Notes: generated by a model from the sequence alone, not told the origin. A DNA stretch of 64,000 bases from Limnanthes douglasii subsp. nivea (GCA_036936605.1 JAUPFV010000005.1:50240742-50304741); one strand, 5' to 3'. Shown: positions 44,501-56,248, counted from the first letter of the stretch. Translations and numbers: made by a program.

Positions 44501-44760
44501 AGCCATTTGGAATGGTTTGTGGATTTTGCAGTTCGTTTGAACTGCACACGCTTGGATGATATTAAACTATTTTTCTTTATGGTTCTCAGATTTTTGTTTT
44601 TCGTTAGCTTAATTATTTTAGCATCTTTGTCATTGAATTTTTTTATTTGTGCAAGAGAACACGATAAGCTCCTAGTTGTAGTCTTTGAAGGTGGTGGGGT
44701 ATCCAAAAGAGACACATCAGAAGAGATGTTGTTTTCATTCCTGGTTCCTAGATCAATCAT
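44488..44760 (-). pseudogene. LINE ORF1 C-terminal remnant
   Basis: A basic, Ser/Lys/Thr-rich frame (ISSDVSLLDTPPPSKTTTRS... to SNY) ends where the endonuclease frame begins. This is the usual ORF1/ORF2 junction of plant L1 elements. The nucleic-acid-binding part upstream is missing. Confidence 0.5.
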
Positions 44761-44795
44761 ATGAAGTGATTCAATTACTTCATGATCTTCAACAC

Positions 44796-45124
44796 TGATG
44801 AGTCAATAGTTGTTTAGGGAATATATTTAGGATCTTGTGCCAGATGTGACTAGAGAGAGAAAGTGTAGAGAGATAAAGGAAGATTCGTAGAAATAATATT
44901 TAATGCCCCTTTTCAGGCAAGTGGTTCACCCTTTTATACTAAAATAAGGCGGACCCATTTAAGCTCTTAGTGGGTCGTTCATCACATATCAATGAGGCCC
45001 CTCAACTACTTTTATCTTTGCACATTGGTCCTCGAAGGACTCTGAACACTCTATCAGCTATATCAAGTATTATTTATTGTGTTATTACCCCTATGACTTA
45101 AATCGGCGAATTCCGCCCTCATCA
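44796..45124 (-). repeat. 3' LTR of element D
   Basis: On the minus strand it reads TGATGAGGGCGG to TGACTCATCA, 329 bp. It abuts LINE sequence at 44795. Confidence 0.92.
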
Positions 45125-45140
45125 GTAGCCCCCCCCAGTC
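45125..45140 (-). other. Polypurine tract of element D
   Basis: Minus strand GACTGGGGGGGGCTAC, directly before the 3' LTR; same GCTAC end as in C and B. Confidence 0.8.
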
Positions 45141-45527
45141 TTCTGGAGTTTTATGAGCGGAGACTTGCTAACGAGCCATCACCAATCGTCCGATCTTTAT
45201 TCAGTCTTCAGGTTCTGTCAGTTTCGCTTTCCCGACGCTTGAGGCTCCTTCATCGGTCATGTTCCCGCGCCCCCTCTTTTTGTTCTGCTGGGGTTTTCAA
45301 CCCAGGCCTCCTGTGACGGGCCTTCCTCTCTTATCGATCGCGGTCACGACGGCCCATATCGAAGGTGGGTTCGTGATGTGTGTCTTAGGTCAGCCCTTGT
45401 CAGTCAGTGACCAGTACGTGTCATCAGCTAACGGGTCACCTCTCTGTCAGACTAGGTTCCTAGGGAGACTCTTCGTCTTCCCGCTGCGCTTTCGTCGATT
45501 GGTATCCCCCGATCTTTCAATCTTGCC

Positions 45528-45535
45528 TATAAATA
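45528..45535 (+). promoter_or_regulatory. TATA box of the opposite-strand gene (D)
   Basis: GCCTATAAATACCCC is followed by CTCTCAGAGGCATC and GA-rich leader sequence. It matches the antisense TATA of C and points away from the LTR promoter. Confidence 0.65.
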
Positions 45536-45649
45536 CCCCAAGATCCTTGGTGTCTCTCAGAGGCATCTTAGAGAGAGAAAACGCTGTCAGACCATTTCTA
45601 GAGAGAGAGAGAAAGCTCGTCCGACCCTTCTTTATTTTGGCATGTTTGT

Positions 45650-46980
45650 TGTATGAACCCGAACATCCAACGAAAAAACCAACCAAGAAGAAAAGAAAAA
45701 CCGAGTGGAGTTTTGAAGAGTGGTCCAGCATCGGAGACCGAGCAGAAGAATACCGACGTGCTGGTCTGATCTGGGGGTCTAACTCCAAACCTTTTGTTCC
45801 CTCTCCGCTTCCTCACGATCCCGTTCTCGCCACCCCGATCCCTGCAGAATCTTTCCTTGTATCCGACCCTCCGGTTTCTCCATATCCCGAGGCTAGTCTT
45901 TCCCCAGAAACCGTTATCCTTAACTCCAGTTGTAGTTCTTCTCATTCCCCGGTAGTTGGGTCGAGAAATCCGACCTTATCGCCCGTCAACTCGCACGCTC
46001 CACGACCTGCTCACAAATCCAAATTCCTGATAATAGGAGAAGACGATCCCTCTAAGTCCTCCGTATGAGGTAATGATCCTGAAATGGTTCAACTTACGCC
46101 CTCGATTAGAGGGTATCGGACCGGTACTAACACTGCGGTCACTTTTTTAGGTTTGCCTAAACTTTAGCTGACTCCCGAGGAAGTGGAAGCGGCTCATAGG
46201 GCCATGGCGGGCGGTATTGCCGATGCTTCTACCTCTCGGGTCAGACCATCAGAACCAGACGCTGCTAACGCCCAAAGCTCTAATCAAGTTCCGACCCAAG
46301 AAGCTGGAGAGTCGGAAGTCGATGTGGCACCCGCGGAAGTCTGTGTTGCTGCCGCTAGCCACGCGGCTAACCCCCCAGATGACCCCTTGCCCGAAGCAGT
46401 CGCGGCAGCCATCACCACCAAGTATTTCAGCTGGCTTCGAACAAGGGACTGGTTTCTCTTTTCGAAGGGAAGTACCTATACTTCCCCGAGTCCGATCATA
46501 GAGAACTGCTGATCCGCTGGGGAATTCTCGAGTGTGTCAACGTTCGATTCCCGCTCCCCGGGGAGACCCCTGTTCACGTTAGACCCAGGGAGATTGTTGT
46601 GTTCACCGAACTGTTCAACCGGGGGTTGCGCTTCCCCTTAGACCCTGAGATCGCGCTCTATTTCCGCACTCTCCAAATTTGCCCGTCGCAGCTGACGCCA
46701 AACGCTTGGTATACCCTAATGTCCTGCGTGATGGCTTCCCGTCTTTCAGGTCGGGTCATGCCGATGGAGGAGTACATTGCCATGTCGGGTCTGTCCAAAT
46801 CCCCAAAATCCCCATTCTTCTACTCCTCTCTTGGAAATAAGTGGAAAATTGTCAACGATTTCTTGGAAGGGGACAAAGGGTGGAAGCATCGGTTCGTATT
46901 CCTGAGCGGGTGTTGGGAGAACGGTCTTCCGTACACTTCGAAGAACCCGAGGCAGCTGCTGCGGACCTGGGTCCATGATG
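45650..46980 (+). pseudogene. Opposite-strand gene of element D, exon 1
   Basis: An initial frame carries a basic stretch (KKPTKKKRK) and RAEEYRRAGLIWGSNSK, aligned with KEYKAAGLIY of C; no ATG is left in this frame. It ends near 46066 (GEDDPSKSSV). The middle (46183-46430) is Ala/Glu/Asp-rich. After a frameshift near 46420 the globular block follows: EIVVFTELFNRGLRFPLDP, QICPSQLTPNAWYTLMSCV, MASRLSGRVMPMEEYIAM and RFVFLSGCWENGLP. It ends in TWVHD + G at the donor (46981). The block is the best conserved part across B, C and D. Confidence 0.75.
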
Positions 46981-47034
46981 GTACTACCCATTTTTTTTTT
47001 TAAATATACATTTATTTACCGACCCTTTGCGTAG
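46981..47034 (+). other. Intron of the opposite-strand gene (D), 54 bp, phase 1
   Basis: Donor GTACTACC, T-rich interior, acceptor TTTGCGTAG. Removal joins both frames in phase. It is the same position as the introns of B and C. Confidence 0.72.
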
Positions 47035-48303
47035 TGTCGAAGGACTGGCTGCAGGGGGTGAAGAAGGACTACTCGAAAGCTGCTGAGGCCACTTTCGAGG
47101 TGCTGAAAAGCTACTCCCGGAGGCACTGGGGTCGGGGCATGCACCGCACCTTCATGGATAAAAACTTGTTCATGAGCAACCTCTGGCGTTGCTCATCCGA
47201 GGTTCTTACCATCGAACAGCTGCGGGTGCCCCCGGATTTGGACGACGTGGTTGCTCGAACCGGGCTTCCTGGGTTCATACTGTACCTGCCTAAACGCAAC
47301 AAGGCGCCCAACAAGCGTCCAAAGTCAGAGGACGAAGAGGGGGAATAGGAGGCCGTAGCCGAGGTGGTTGGTGAACCGATCAGGATGGAGGTGCCCGCGA
47401 CAGTACGACTGGATGTAAGTCAGAATCCGGCCTTGGTGCAAAAAAGGAAAAACCGTGCAGAAAGGGGGGGATCCAAGGTGAAGAAAACCAAAACTTCGAA
47501 AGAGGGTCTGGCGGTTGTTAGCGCGGGGGCGGGTACTTCAGGTCCTAAACTTCTGGATGAAGTTGGTGACGTCGGAGATCTTCCAAGGGCTGACGTTGTG
47601 TCAATTCCATACGATCCTGAGCCCCCCGAGGCTTCAAATCCAGACGCGTCCTCGTCAAGTGGCCCAAAATTCCCGGTGCTGACAATGCTTGGTAGTTCGC
47701 ACCCCTTTCCTCTTCGGAGCACTGATGGTCTAGCTTTATCGCTATATAATCTGCTTGTGCCGGCAGCCATGAAAGAGCGTCGGGCAAAGGAGCTTAGTCA
47801 ACAGTTAGCCTTAGCAGAGACAAAGATTGACAGTCTTACTGCGGAGGTGGAAACTGCCAAGGGGGCCCAGGCGTTGGCGGAGGATCGGGTTGCTGACGCT
47901 GAAAGTATTGCTACTGAGGCGAAAAAGGCCGCGGAGGAGGCGACGAAGGCGATGGAGACGGCAAAGAAAACCGCAGAGGACGCGGTGAAGGCTTCGGAGA
48001 CGGCGAAGAAAGCCGCGGAAGACCGCGCCGCTGCTTTGGCACTGGAGGTCCAAAAGTTGAAATCCTCAAACGTTGCTTACATCAACCGGTGTAGGCAGTG
48101 GTCGGATAAGGAGACTGCGGATGCTAAAGCCGCGTACGTGCTGTCACTCCACAACCGCTTCCCAGACCTCCGCCTCGGGTCGATGTGGTTAGAGGTACCA
48201 GAGAAAGACCGGCCCGAGGGAGTCGATTGCGGAGAATCCGATGATGCTGACGAGGATGAAGAGAACGAAGACGAGGATGGGGACGAAGACGGGGACCAGT
48301 GAC
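47035..48303 (+). pseudogene. Opposite-strand gene of element D, exon 2
   Basis: Begins VSKDWLQGVKKDYSKAAEA, then RRHWGRGMHRTFM, LPKRNKAPNKRPK and an acidic patch. One in-frame TAG at 47346 is the only break. It then runs through a basic segment (KVKKTKTSK), an Ala/Glu/Lys coiled coil (about 47790-48060; heptads such as AKKTAEDAVKASETAKKAAE), the conserved NRFPDLRLGSMWLEVPEKDRP and a poly-Asp/Glu tail, stopping at TGA 48301. E carries the same end with a 12-bp shorter coil. Confidence 0.78.
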
Positions 48304-48526
48304 ACCGTTCACTCCCTTTTTTTTTTTTTAAATTTTGTAACTGTTCGGGGCCGTAGGCCCCTCTGTTGTTGTTTTGGTTGAACCTTTTTAACTATTTTTT
48401 GGGGGTCATGGGGCCCCCTGTGACTATATATTGAATTTGCTTGGTATATCCCCTCGTACATCGTAAACCCTGCGAGCTAAGGTCAAATCGAAAATTTTTC
48501 TTAAGGGTCAGTTATAAAGCATATAT

Positions 48527-48890
48527 GTAGATTGGTAAAACCGAAAAACCTATTTAAAGTTCTGTAGATCGATTTATCGTCGAAAGTTTTCCAGAGGGTC
48601 GGGAAAACTAATATGTAGATCGGTAATACCGAAAAACCCATTTAAGGTTCTGTAGATCGATTTGTAATCGAAAGTTTTCCAGAGGGTCGGGAAAACTAAT
48701 ATGTAGATCGATAATACCGAAAAACCCATTTAAGGTTCTGTAGATCGATTTGTAATCGAAAGTTTTCCAGAGGGTCGGGAAAACTAATATGTAGATCGGG
48801 AATACCGAAAAACCCATTTAAGGTTCTGTAGATCGATTTGTAATCGAAAGTTTTCCAGAGGGTCGGCAAAACTAATATGTAGATCCATTG
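48527..48890 (-). repeat. 88-bp tandem array of element D
   Basis: Four units start at 48527, 48615, 48703 and 48791, plus a stub. Each contains GTAGATCGGTAATACCG and CCAGAGGGTCGGGAAAACTA. It lies between the two convergent coding regions. E has the same array at about 62636-62991. Confidence 0.93.
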
Positions 48891-49002
48891 ATATTAACAG
48901 AAACGGACGACGTCCAGCTCGTCAGCTGTCCAAAGTCGCAACGATTTAATATTTGGAAGGCAAAAGACTTTTTGATTAATATAAATGAGGGTCGGGTTTT
49001 GC

Positions 49003-49060
49003 TGATGCCTCGTTAAAACCTCCTCGCGCCACCGAGGTAGGAAAGAGTGCATCCCCGACC
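49003..49060 (-). other. Conserved post-pol block (D)
   Basis: Minus strand: GCACTCTTTCCTACCTCGGT, then GGCGCGAGGAGGTTTTAACG and AGGCATCAGC, about 60 bp after the integrase stop. Matches E exactly and B and C closely. Confidence 0.6.
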
Positions 49061-52000
49061 ATTTACAAATTTAAGCCAAGTGGAATACAATGTGAAATAC
49101 AACGTGAAATACAAACTTATTCTAGATACAACTTCAAGTGTTCAATATTCTATGGTAGCCTTAAAAGGTGCCCGAGCCTATTCTGTAGGCGGTACGTCCC
49201 GCTCTTGATTTTTTCGACAATTTCGTAGGGTCCTTCCCAATTCGGGGCAAGCTTTCCGAGGCTCTTGTCTTTTGTGTGAAGGAAAACGCGTCGTAGAACC
49301 TTGTCTCCGACCTTAAACTCCTGACGGCGGACTTTGGATGCGTATCGACTTCTCATTAGGGTCTGGTAATGTAAAGAGTTTAAATGGACGCGATGGCGCT
49401 TCTCTTCTATGAGGTCGAGCTCAAGTCGCCGGCTGTCGTCATTCGTCTCCTCCTGATAAGTTCCGACCCTGAAAGAAGGAAAGATGGATTCCGCGGGGGT
49501 GACCGCGTCCATACCATATACCAGAGCATAAGGCGACTCTTGGGTAGCCGTGCGGGGTGTGGTTCGGTAAGCCCATAACACTTCTTGTAAGTAATCAGGC
49601 CATTTTCCGGCCTTTCCCTCGAGGTTCTTTCTGAGACCATCCAGAATGGTTCTGTTTGTTACTTCGACCTGGCCATTGGCTTGAGGATGGAACGGAACAG
49701 AGAAGCATTGTCGGATGTTATGAGCGGTGCAGAATGCTTTCATCTCCGCGCTATCAAACTGTGGCCCGTTATCCATGGTTAGCCTCTGCGGTACTCCGAA
49801 CCGGCAACATATGTTAGCCCAGATGAACTTGATAATATCTTTGGTCTTCGTGGCAGATAAAGGTTCGGCTTCGACCCACTTGGAGAAGTAATCTACCGCC
49901 ACGACGATCGTCTGCCTTCCTCCCGAAGCCATTGGTAATGGTCCGACGAGGTCGATTCCCCATCGGTCAAAAGGCAGCCCTTCGGATATGGATTCTAGGG
50001 GAGACGCATGTACGTTGATGGCGTTCCCGAACCGTTGACACGTATCACAAGTTTTTACTATGAGTCGCGCGTCTGCCGTTATTGTCGGCCAATAGAATCT
50101 CGCGAGAAAAATTCTCCTAATCAGAGCCTTATACCCACAGTGGGCCGCGCCCTCGCCATCATGTAGTTCAGACACAATTACTTGAGATTCGTGGAAGCCT
50201 AAACATCGAAGCAGAGGTCGGCTAAAAGATTTCTTGTATAGCACGTCCCCCAAAAGGACGTAGCCCCGCGCTTTATTGTGCAATTTTCGTGCCGAGGTGG
50301 TGTCGTCGGGGAGCCGACCCTCAGCCAGAAAAGAGATAATACCCCGCCGCCAATCTGAGGTTGCGATCGAAGAGATCTGGCATGCGATTTCAGGTCGGTT
50401 GTCCAACTCATGGCGTTTAACAATGGACGGGCTCTCTTGCTCTATCACCCATGGATAACTGCTAGAACAGGAAATCGTTGCCAAGGAATCCACTGACGCG
50501 TTTTCATTTCTTGGGACATGTTCATAGGTGATTTTGTCAAAAGAAGCAGCCAAAATTCTTAGAGCCGCTAGGTATTGTACCAGATGTTCCTTCCGAGCCT
50601 CCGCACTCCCCGAGGCTTGGTTTATTAAAAGTTGGGAGTCGCTTATGAGGCGTACTTGTCTTGCCTCGCACACCTGTGCCAATCGCAACCCTGCCAAAGC
50701 GGCCTCATATTCTGCTTTGTTGTTTGAAGTATGAAAACCAAAACGGATGGTATGGAGCATGCTCACGCCCGATGGAGTTACGATTTGTATCCCCGCTCCA
50801 CAACCACTAACGTTCGCTCACCCATCGGTACGGACGATCCATTCTCCCTTTGCTGTTTCTTGGGAAGGCGCCTCATGCTCGGGTCGTTCTGAGTGGAACT
50901 CGACTAAAAAGTCAGCCAAGACCTGGCCTTTGATAGCTGTTCGGGGTTCAAACTCGATGTCGAAGTCCCCTAGTTCTACCGACCACTTCGATATTCTCCC
51001 GGACATGTCTGGTCGTTAGAAAACATATTTAAGTGGAAATTATGTGCGTACGACGATAGGGTGAGCTTGGAAGTACGGGCGCATTTTCCGCGCTGCCGTT
51101 ACTAGGGCCAGCGCCATTTTCTCCAATTTTAGATACCGAGTTTCGGCGTCCAACAAGCTTTTGCTCACAAAGTATACCGCTGTTGGAGCCGGCCCTAACT
51201 CGCTGATAAGAGCTGCGCTGACCGCATAGTCCGTGACCGCGATGTAAAGGAAAAGCGTCTCGCCCATAGTAGGTTTAGTGAGGCGGTTCGGGGACGATAG
51301 ATATTCCTTGATCCCTAAAAATGCCTCGTTACATTCGGGAGTCCAAACGAAATTTCTCGCTTGTCGTAAGACCTGAAAAAATGGAGCGCACTTGTCAGAT
51401 GATCGAGAAATGAATCGATTTAGGGCGGCCAGACGCCCGGTCAAGATCTGGACTTCCTTAACACTTCGGGGAGGAGTCATGTCGGCTAGTTCTCGGAGCT
51501 GGATAGGGTCTGCTTCGATCCCTCTTTCACTGACGAAGAATCCCAAGAACTTCCCTGATCGGACCCCAAAAGAACATTTTTCCGGGTTTAGTTTAAGGTT
51601 TATCCCCCGTAGGTTACCAAAGGTTTCCCTGAGATCGGCAAGGTGGGACACATCGGTCCCACTCTTAACCAACATGTCATCAATGTAAACCTCCATATTT
51701 CTCCCGATCTGATCTTCGAATGTCCTGTTGACTAGTCTTTGGTATGTCGCGCCGGCATTCTTCAGCCCGAAGGGCATCACTTTTTAGCAGTATAGTCCCC
51801 GACCCGTGATGAACGTGGTATTTTCCTGGTCCGCGGAGTGTAGCTTAATTTGATTGTAACCGGCATAGGCGTCCATAAATGACAGTAGTTTGTTACCCGA
51901 CGTCGAATCCACCAGCTGGTCGATCCTCGGCATTGGGAAAGGGTCCTTCGGGCATGCCCGGTTAAGATCAGTGAAATCTACACACATCCTCCATTTCCCG

Positions 52001-52410
52001 TTTTTCTTTTTGACTAGAACGGGGTTAGAAATCCATAAAGGGTATTTCGCTTCCTCGATATGCCCGATGCTGGTCATCCTCTCAACTTCTCGCAGAATTA
52101 CATCTGCCTTTTCGGGGGGAAAAACCCGACGCTTTTGAACGATTGGTCTGACATTTCTGTTGATGGTCAACTTGTGAATCGCGAAAGATTCTGGTACCCC
52201 CGTGACATCCCCCGAGCACCATGCAAACAAGTCTAGGTTCTCCCGAAGGAGGATCAATAGCTGTTCCCTTAGGGTCGGTAAGAGGTTTACCCCGACCCGC
52301 AGATATTTTCCTGCTGTGAAATGATGCAGCTCACATTCTTCGTCTGTTGTCAAAAGACTTGGGGCCTCCCGGGGGTCATCCACCGGTTGTGATCCCGAGG
52401 GGATACCCCT

Positions 52411-52419
52411 TAATTGCTA
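52411..52419 (-). promoter_or_regulatory. Leaky-stop context between protease and RT (D)
   Basis: Minus strand TAG-CAA-TTA, followed by AGG. The frames before and after are the same. Confidence 0.62.
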
Positions 52420-52908
52420 TTCTTGAGCTGGAAACATCTCTTTGTCTTTCTTTGGTGCCAATGCAGCTCGGTAACATTCCCGCACCGCTTTCTGGCTGCT
52501 CCGGACTACTCATACGTTGTTCCCGACCACGTACTTTACACATTGATGAATTGTAGAAGTCACAGCATGCATGCGCGATATCCAAGACCGGCCCAGAATG
52601 GCGTTGTGCGAGGCCGGCGCGTCCACTACCACAAACAGAACCGTGACCTCCTTTTTAAATGGACCGCGACCTAACTGAACCACGCCCTCAAACTCTCCTA
52701 TCACGTCGGCTGCTGACCCTGTAAACCCGACAATGGTGCAATCGGATCGCGCAATCACTGGCCGTGTTCTGAACTTGGCAAAAGTAGACGCGGAGATGAT
52801 ATTGGCCGAACTCCCGGTATCTACCAAGATGCGCCGAACCTCTTCTCCCGCGATTGCCGCCCCGATCACAATGGCATCCTCATGCGGTCCGGCTATGTCC
52901 CTCTTGTC

Positions 52909-53382
52909 ATCGTCGTCGAAATGCAAAATCGGCGAGGGGGCGCTTCTGGTTTGGAAGCAAGTTCTGGCTTCCAGCTGGGTGGTTAAATTGACGATGTGCC
53001 TTTTCCTAGAAGAATGCGTGACTCCCGCCATTGAATCCCCCTCGAATATTGTCAAGGACTCAAAAAGATCACAAAGGCCTCGCACTTTACCGACGCCCTC
53101 CTCAACTTCTTCCTCAATGATTCCGATAGTGTTGCGGTTAGCTTCTGTGTCATCGGAGTGCAAGATCGGGGAAGGGACACTTCTGGTTTTGAAGCAAGTT
53201 CGGGTCTCCAGCTGAGGGGTTAGATTGACTGTATGCCTTTTCCTGGATGAGTGCATGACTCCTGCCATAGAATCTCCCCCGAAGATGGTTAATGACTCGA
53301 AAAATTCACAAAGACCACGCACGCTATCGACGCTCTCTTCTGCCTCCTCCTCAATGATCCCGATGATGTTGCGATTCGCTTC
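52909..53382 (-). repeat. 237-bp in-frame duplication in gag-PR (D)
   Basis: Two units of 79 codons, each from EANRN(I/T)IGIIEEE to SPILH(S/F)DD. A and C have one unit. The same duplication is in E, so it predates the D/E split. Confidence 0.9.
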
Positions 53383-55251
53383 GGGATCGAGGTATTCAAC
53401 GGAAACGTCGAAGTGGTCGGTCACCTCCGAAATGGCCATGGTTGTCTCTGGTTTCGGTACGAAACTACTTCTTTCGAGGTCGTGCCCTGCTGTGCCTTCT
53501 TTACATATTCCAACAGGTTCCCATGCTCTATGAGCATCTGTATTTCCTTCTTCAAGGCTATGCAATCCTTCGTGTCGTGCCCGACGTCTTCGTGGTAGCG
53601 GCAATAGCGGTTATTCCTTTGCTCCCGGGGCGTCGGGATGGGAAAAGGTCTTCGGTACATCCCGCTCTTCTTGGTTTTTTCGTAGATCGATGACACACAC
53701 TCCGTCAGGTCCGCGAAGTAGGCGGGTCGTGTCCATTTGTTGGACATGGGTCGAGAAACCGTCTGTCCAGTTTGTTTTGGTTTCAGACCGGACAGGGTCG
53801 GAGGTCTGGTCAACACAGGTGGGCTTGGGTGTATCGTGCTAACTGATTGGGGCCGACCTGGCGTAATCTGACCGGGAGCCCTGCCTCATTACGACCGACG
53901 CTTGGGCACTTTGCTGGATCTGTGCTTCCAACTCAGACGCTTCTGTTTCTTCGATTAATATCTGCTTCTCTATCTGTGCCAGAAGCGCGGAAAAAGTAAA
54001 TGCTTGCTTCTTTGTCACGGCTTGCTTCATCGGCCCCGGAAGTAGGCCCAAGCGAAATGCCGTTAGAGCCACGTTCTCTTCGCAATGGTCCAGGTCGGTT
54101 TTCGCATCGATGAACCGCCTGGTGTATTCTCTGAGGCTCTCCCCCAGCTTCTGCCTGCAATTCATGATAGTATCTCCGTTGGCGCGGAAACTCTTACTTC
54201 CCACGAAGTGTTGCCTGAATATCGTCCAGAAAGTTCCGAAGTTCCGAATGCAACCCTGCGGCAAGCGGTTGTACCACTTAGAAGCCCTATCCTTGAAATT
54301 CATAGAGAATGCTCTACACAGGAGCTTGTCATCGTTGTCGAAGCTTAGCATGAAGTTTTTGAAAGCCTCCAAATGGTTATCCGGGTCCTTTTTCCCGTCG
54401 TATTTTTCCAGCTTAGAAATGTCAAATCTCCTCGGGAGTTGTCCCGCTAATATCTCATCGGACAAAGGGGAGGCCCTCCAGTTGACTCCGAGCTCACATG
54501 CTCCTCCCCCAAGACCCTCGGTCCTAACTCCATAGAGTCCCTCGACTCCTAGGCTGACGAATTGGCTACTGGTTCTGTAACCATGGTTCTGGCTATTCGA
54601 TGGTTGCCACGGAACTGGTGGTAATATTTCCCGCTCTCCGCGACTGGCGGTATGCATTTCTTCTTTCCCAAAGGATACCGGGGTCGGATTATCGGTGCCG
54701 CCCTTCTTATACTGCAGAGGGTCCGCCCTGGATCCTCGAAGGCGTCGGGATCGATTCTTTTGCGTTCGTTGAACTCTTTCCCGCCGTAGGTATTCTTTGC
54801 CCGACGAATCGTCTGAGGGGTAGTCTGATGTCATGGCCCGAAGGTTCTCAGGGTCCCGACGAATCCTAGCAGCTTCTTCGTCGTCGGGGAGAGAGTCCCT
54901 GTAGTAACTAACAGGTCGGGCCTCTATTCGCGGATCGTTGCCTTGGCCAGCTGTCCCCCGATCCTCCAGGATGGGCTCTTTGCCCTTTCCTTCCCGGGCT
55001 CTCTTCTCGCTCAATGCCCGCTCCCTTTCTTCTTCTAACCGAGCAATGTCCTCGAGGAGTTGCTTTCGGGTCATTATCAAAGTTGACTGCTTGTCTCGTC
55101 CGCAGTGCCATTCCCGACCGGGGACTCCTGCGCCTTCCGAACCAGAAACGGCTCGGACGACTTCTCTACCGTCCCTCTCTATTGCCGCTTCGCTGTTCAT
55201 CCCGAAAAATGTGATTTTCAAAGAACAAAAGATTCCTTTTCGGTATCACTG

Positions 55252-55269
55252 TTCCCACAGACGGCGCCA
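55252..55269 (-). other. Primer-binding site of element D
   Basis: Minus strand TGGCGCCGTCTGTGGGAA begins one base after the LTR. The first nine bases fit plant tRNA-Asp (recalled). Confidence 0.65.
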
Positions 55270-55270
55270 A

Positions 55271-55601
55271 TGATGAGTCAATAGTTGTTTAGGGAATGTA
55301 TTTAGGATCTTGTGCCAGATGTGACTAGAGAGAGAGAGAGTGTAGAGAGATAAAGGAAGATTCGTAGAAATAATATTTAATGCCCCTTTTCAGGCAAGTG
55401 GGTCACCCTTTTATACTAAAATAAGGCGGAACCATTTAAGCTCTTAGTGGGTCGTTCATCACATATCAATGAGGCCCCTCAACTACTTTTATCTTTGCAC
55501 ATTGGTCCTCGAAGGACTCTGAACACTCTATCAGCTATATCAAGTATTATTTATTGTGTTTTTACCCCTACGACTTAAATCGACGAATTCCGCCCTCATC
55601 A
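55271..55601 (-). repeat. 5' LTR of element D
   Basis: 331 bp. It is closer to the 5' LTR of E (about four substitutions and an indel) than to its own 3' LTR (about seven substitutions and an indel). Confidence 0.92.
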
Positions 55602-55918
55602 GTATCAGCATGTTTTTACCCCGCATGAGGATGCCATTTGCAGTAGATCTTGAGTCAGATTGCTTGAATCTAATTGATTGTCTTGCTCTTGGCTTAAATG
55701 TTTCTTGGAGCTTTTGTATCTGTTTCTTAGAGCTTTTCCTACTAATGAAAACAATTGAAAATGCTAATTATTAAAAAAATATAATGGGAGGCTACGACAT
55801 ATGTTTATAATGGGATTATCCACTTTGCCAAGAGCAAGACAATCAATTAGATTCAAGCAATCTGACTCAAGATCTACTGCAAATGGCATCCTCATGTGGG
55901 GTAAAAACATGCTGATAC
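55602..55918. repeat. Core of the D/E inverted repeat: 92-bp flanks and 133-bp spacer
   Basis: 55602-55693 and 55827-55918 are reverse complements with about one mismatch (GTATCAGCATGTTTTTACCC and its mirror). The unique centre is 55694-55826. The flank reads VDLESDCLNLIDCLALGLN on the plus strand, which faintly resembles a LINE RNase H segment. Both LTRs begin at the mirrored base. Confidence 0.93.
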
Positions 55919-56247
55919 TGATGAGGGCGGAATTCGTCGATTTAAGTCATAGGGGTAAAAACACAATAAATAATACTTGATATAGCTGATAGAGTGTTCA
56001 GAGTCCTTCGAGGACCAATGTGCAAAGATAAAAGTAGTTGAGGGGCTTCATTGATATGTGATGAACGACCCACTAAGAGCTTAAATGGGTCCGCCTTATT
56101 TTAGTATAAAAGGGTGACCCACTTGCCTGAAAAGGGGCATTAAATATTATTTCTACGAATCTTCCTTTATCTCTCTACACTCTCTCTCTCTAGTCACATC
56201 TGGCACAAGATCCTAAATATATTCCCTAAACAACTATTGACTCATCA
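55919..56247 (+). repeat. 5' LTR of element E
   Basis: TGATGAGGGCGG to TGACTCATCA, 329 bp. TATA box TATAAAAG at 56105-56112, with a TCTCTCTACACTCTCTCTCT leader. Confidence 0.92.
56105..56112 (+). promoter_or_regulatory. TATA box in LTR of E
   Basis: TATAAAAG in TTTTAGTATAAAAGGGTGAC; also present in both LTRs of D. Confidence 0.65.
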
Positions 56248-56248
56248 T

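Larger units (their letters stand above)
40505..44795 (-). mobile_element. L1-type LINE, 5'-truncated by element D
   Basis: On the minus strand: end of ORF1, endonuclease, reverse transcriptase, a Cys-poor linker and RNase H, then a UTR. The 5' part ends where the LTR of D begins (44796). The 3' limit is given as the ORF2 stop; the UTR may reach about 40250. A poly-A tail was not identified. Many stops and shifts make it a dead copy. Confidence 0.85.
49117..55200 (-). pseudogene. gag-pol of element D
   Basis: ATG at 55200. Gag has FKDRASKWYNRLPQG and the zinc knuckle YCRYHEDVGHDTKDC. A 79-residue segment before protease is duplicated (53382-53146 and 53145-52909). Protease has LVDTGSSANI. 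After UAG-CAA-UUA (52419-52411) come RT (VDFTDLNRACPKDPFP; YIDD near 51690), RNase H, aRH (NNKAEYEA, DSQLL), and integrase (LHDGEGAAH...CDTC; DRWGIDL; TMDNGPQF; NGQVEVTN; NWEGPYE). Breaks include an inserted C near 53830, TGA near 52511, TAA near 51783, three stops at 51040-50815 and TAG at 49150. Most are not shared with E, so they arose after the two copies separated. Confidence 0.9.
44796..55601 (-). mobile_element. Tat-lineage retrotransposon D, 10.8 kb, minus strand
   Basis: Two LTRs of about 330 bp bound a full set: PBS, gag-PR, leaky UAG, RT-RH-aRH-INT, conserved block, 88-bp tandem array, opposite-strand gene and polypurine tract. The LTRs differ at about seven positions plus a 2-bp indel, so it is older than C. 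No target duplication is seen (AACAC at 44791-44795, GTATC at 55602-55606). Element E is its mirror copy. About ten stops or frameshifts inactivate it. Confidence 0.92.

Noticed and set aside
45259..45640. N-terminal part of the open frame before the TATA-driven region of D
   Set aside because: It overlaps the TATA box at 45528 and the presumed leader, and has no counterpart in C or B.
52733..53533. Long plus-strand frames across gag-PR of D (and minus-strand ones across E)
   Set aside because: They are shadow frames opposite the coding strand, driven by codon bias; no domains.
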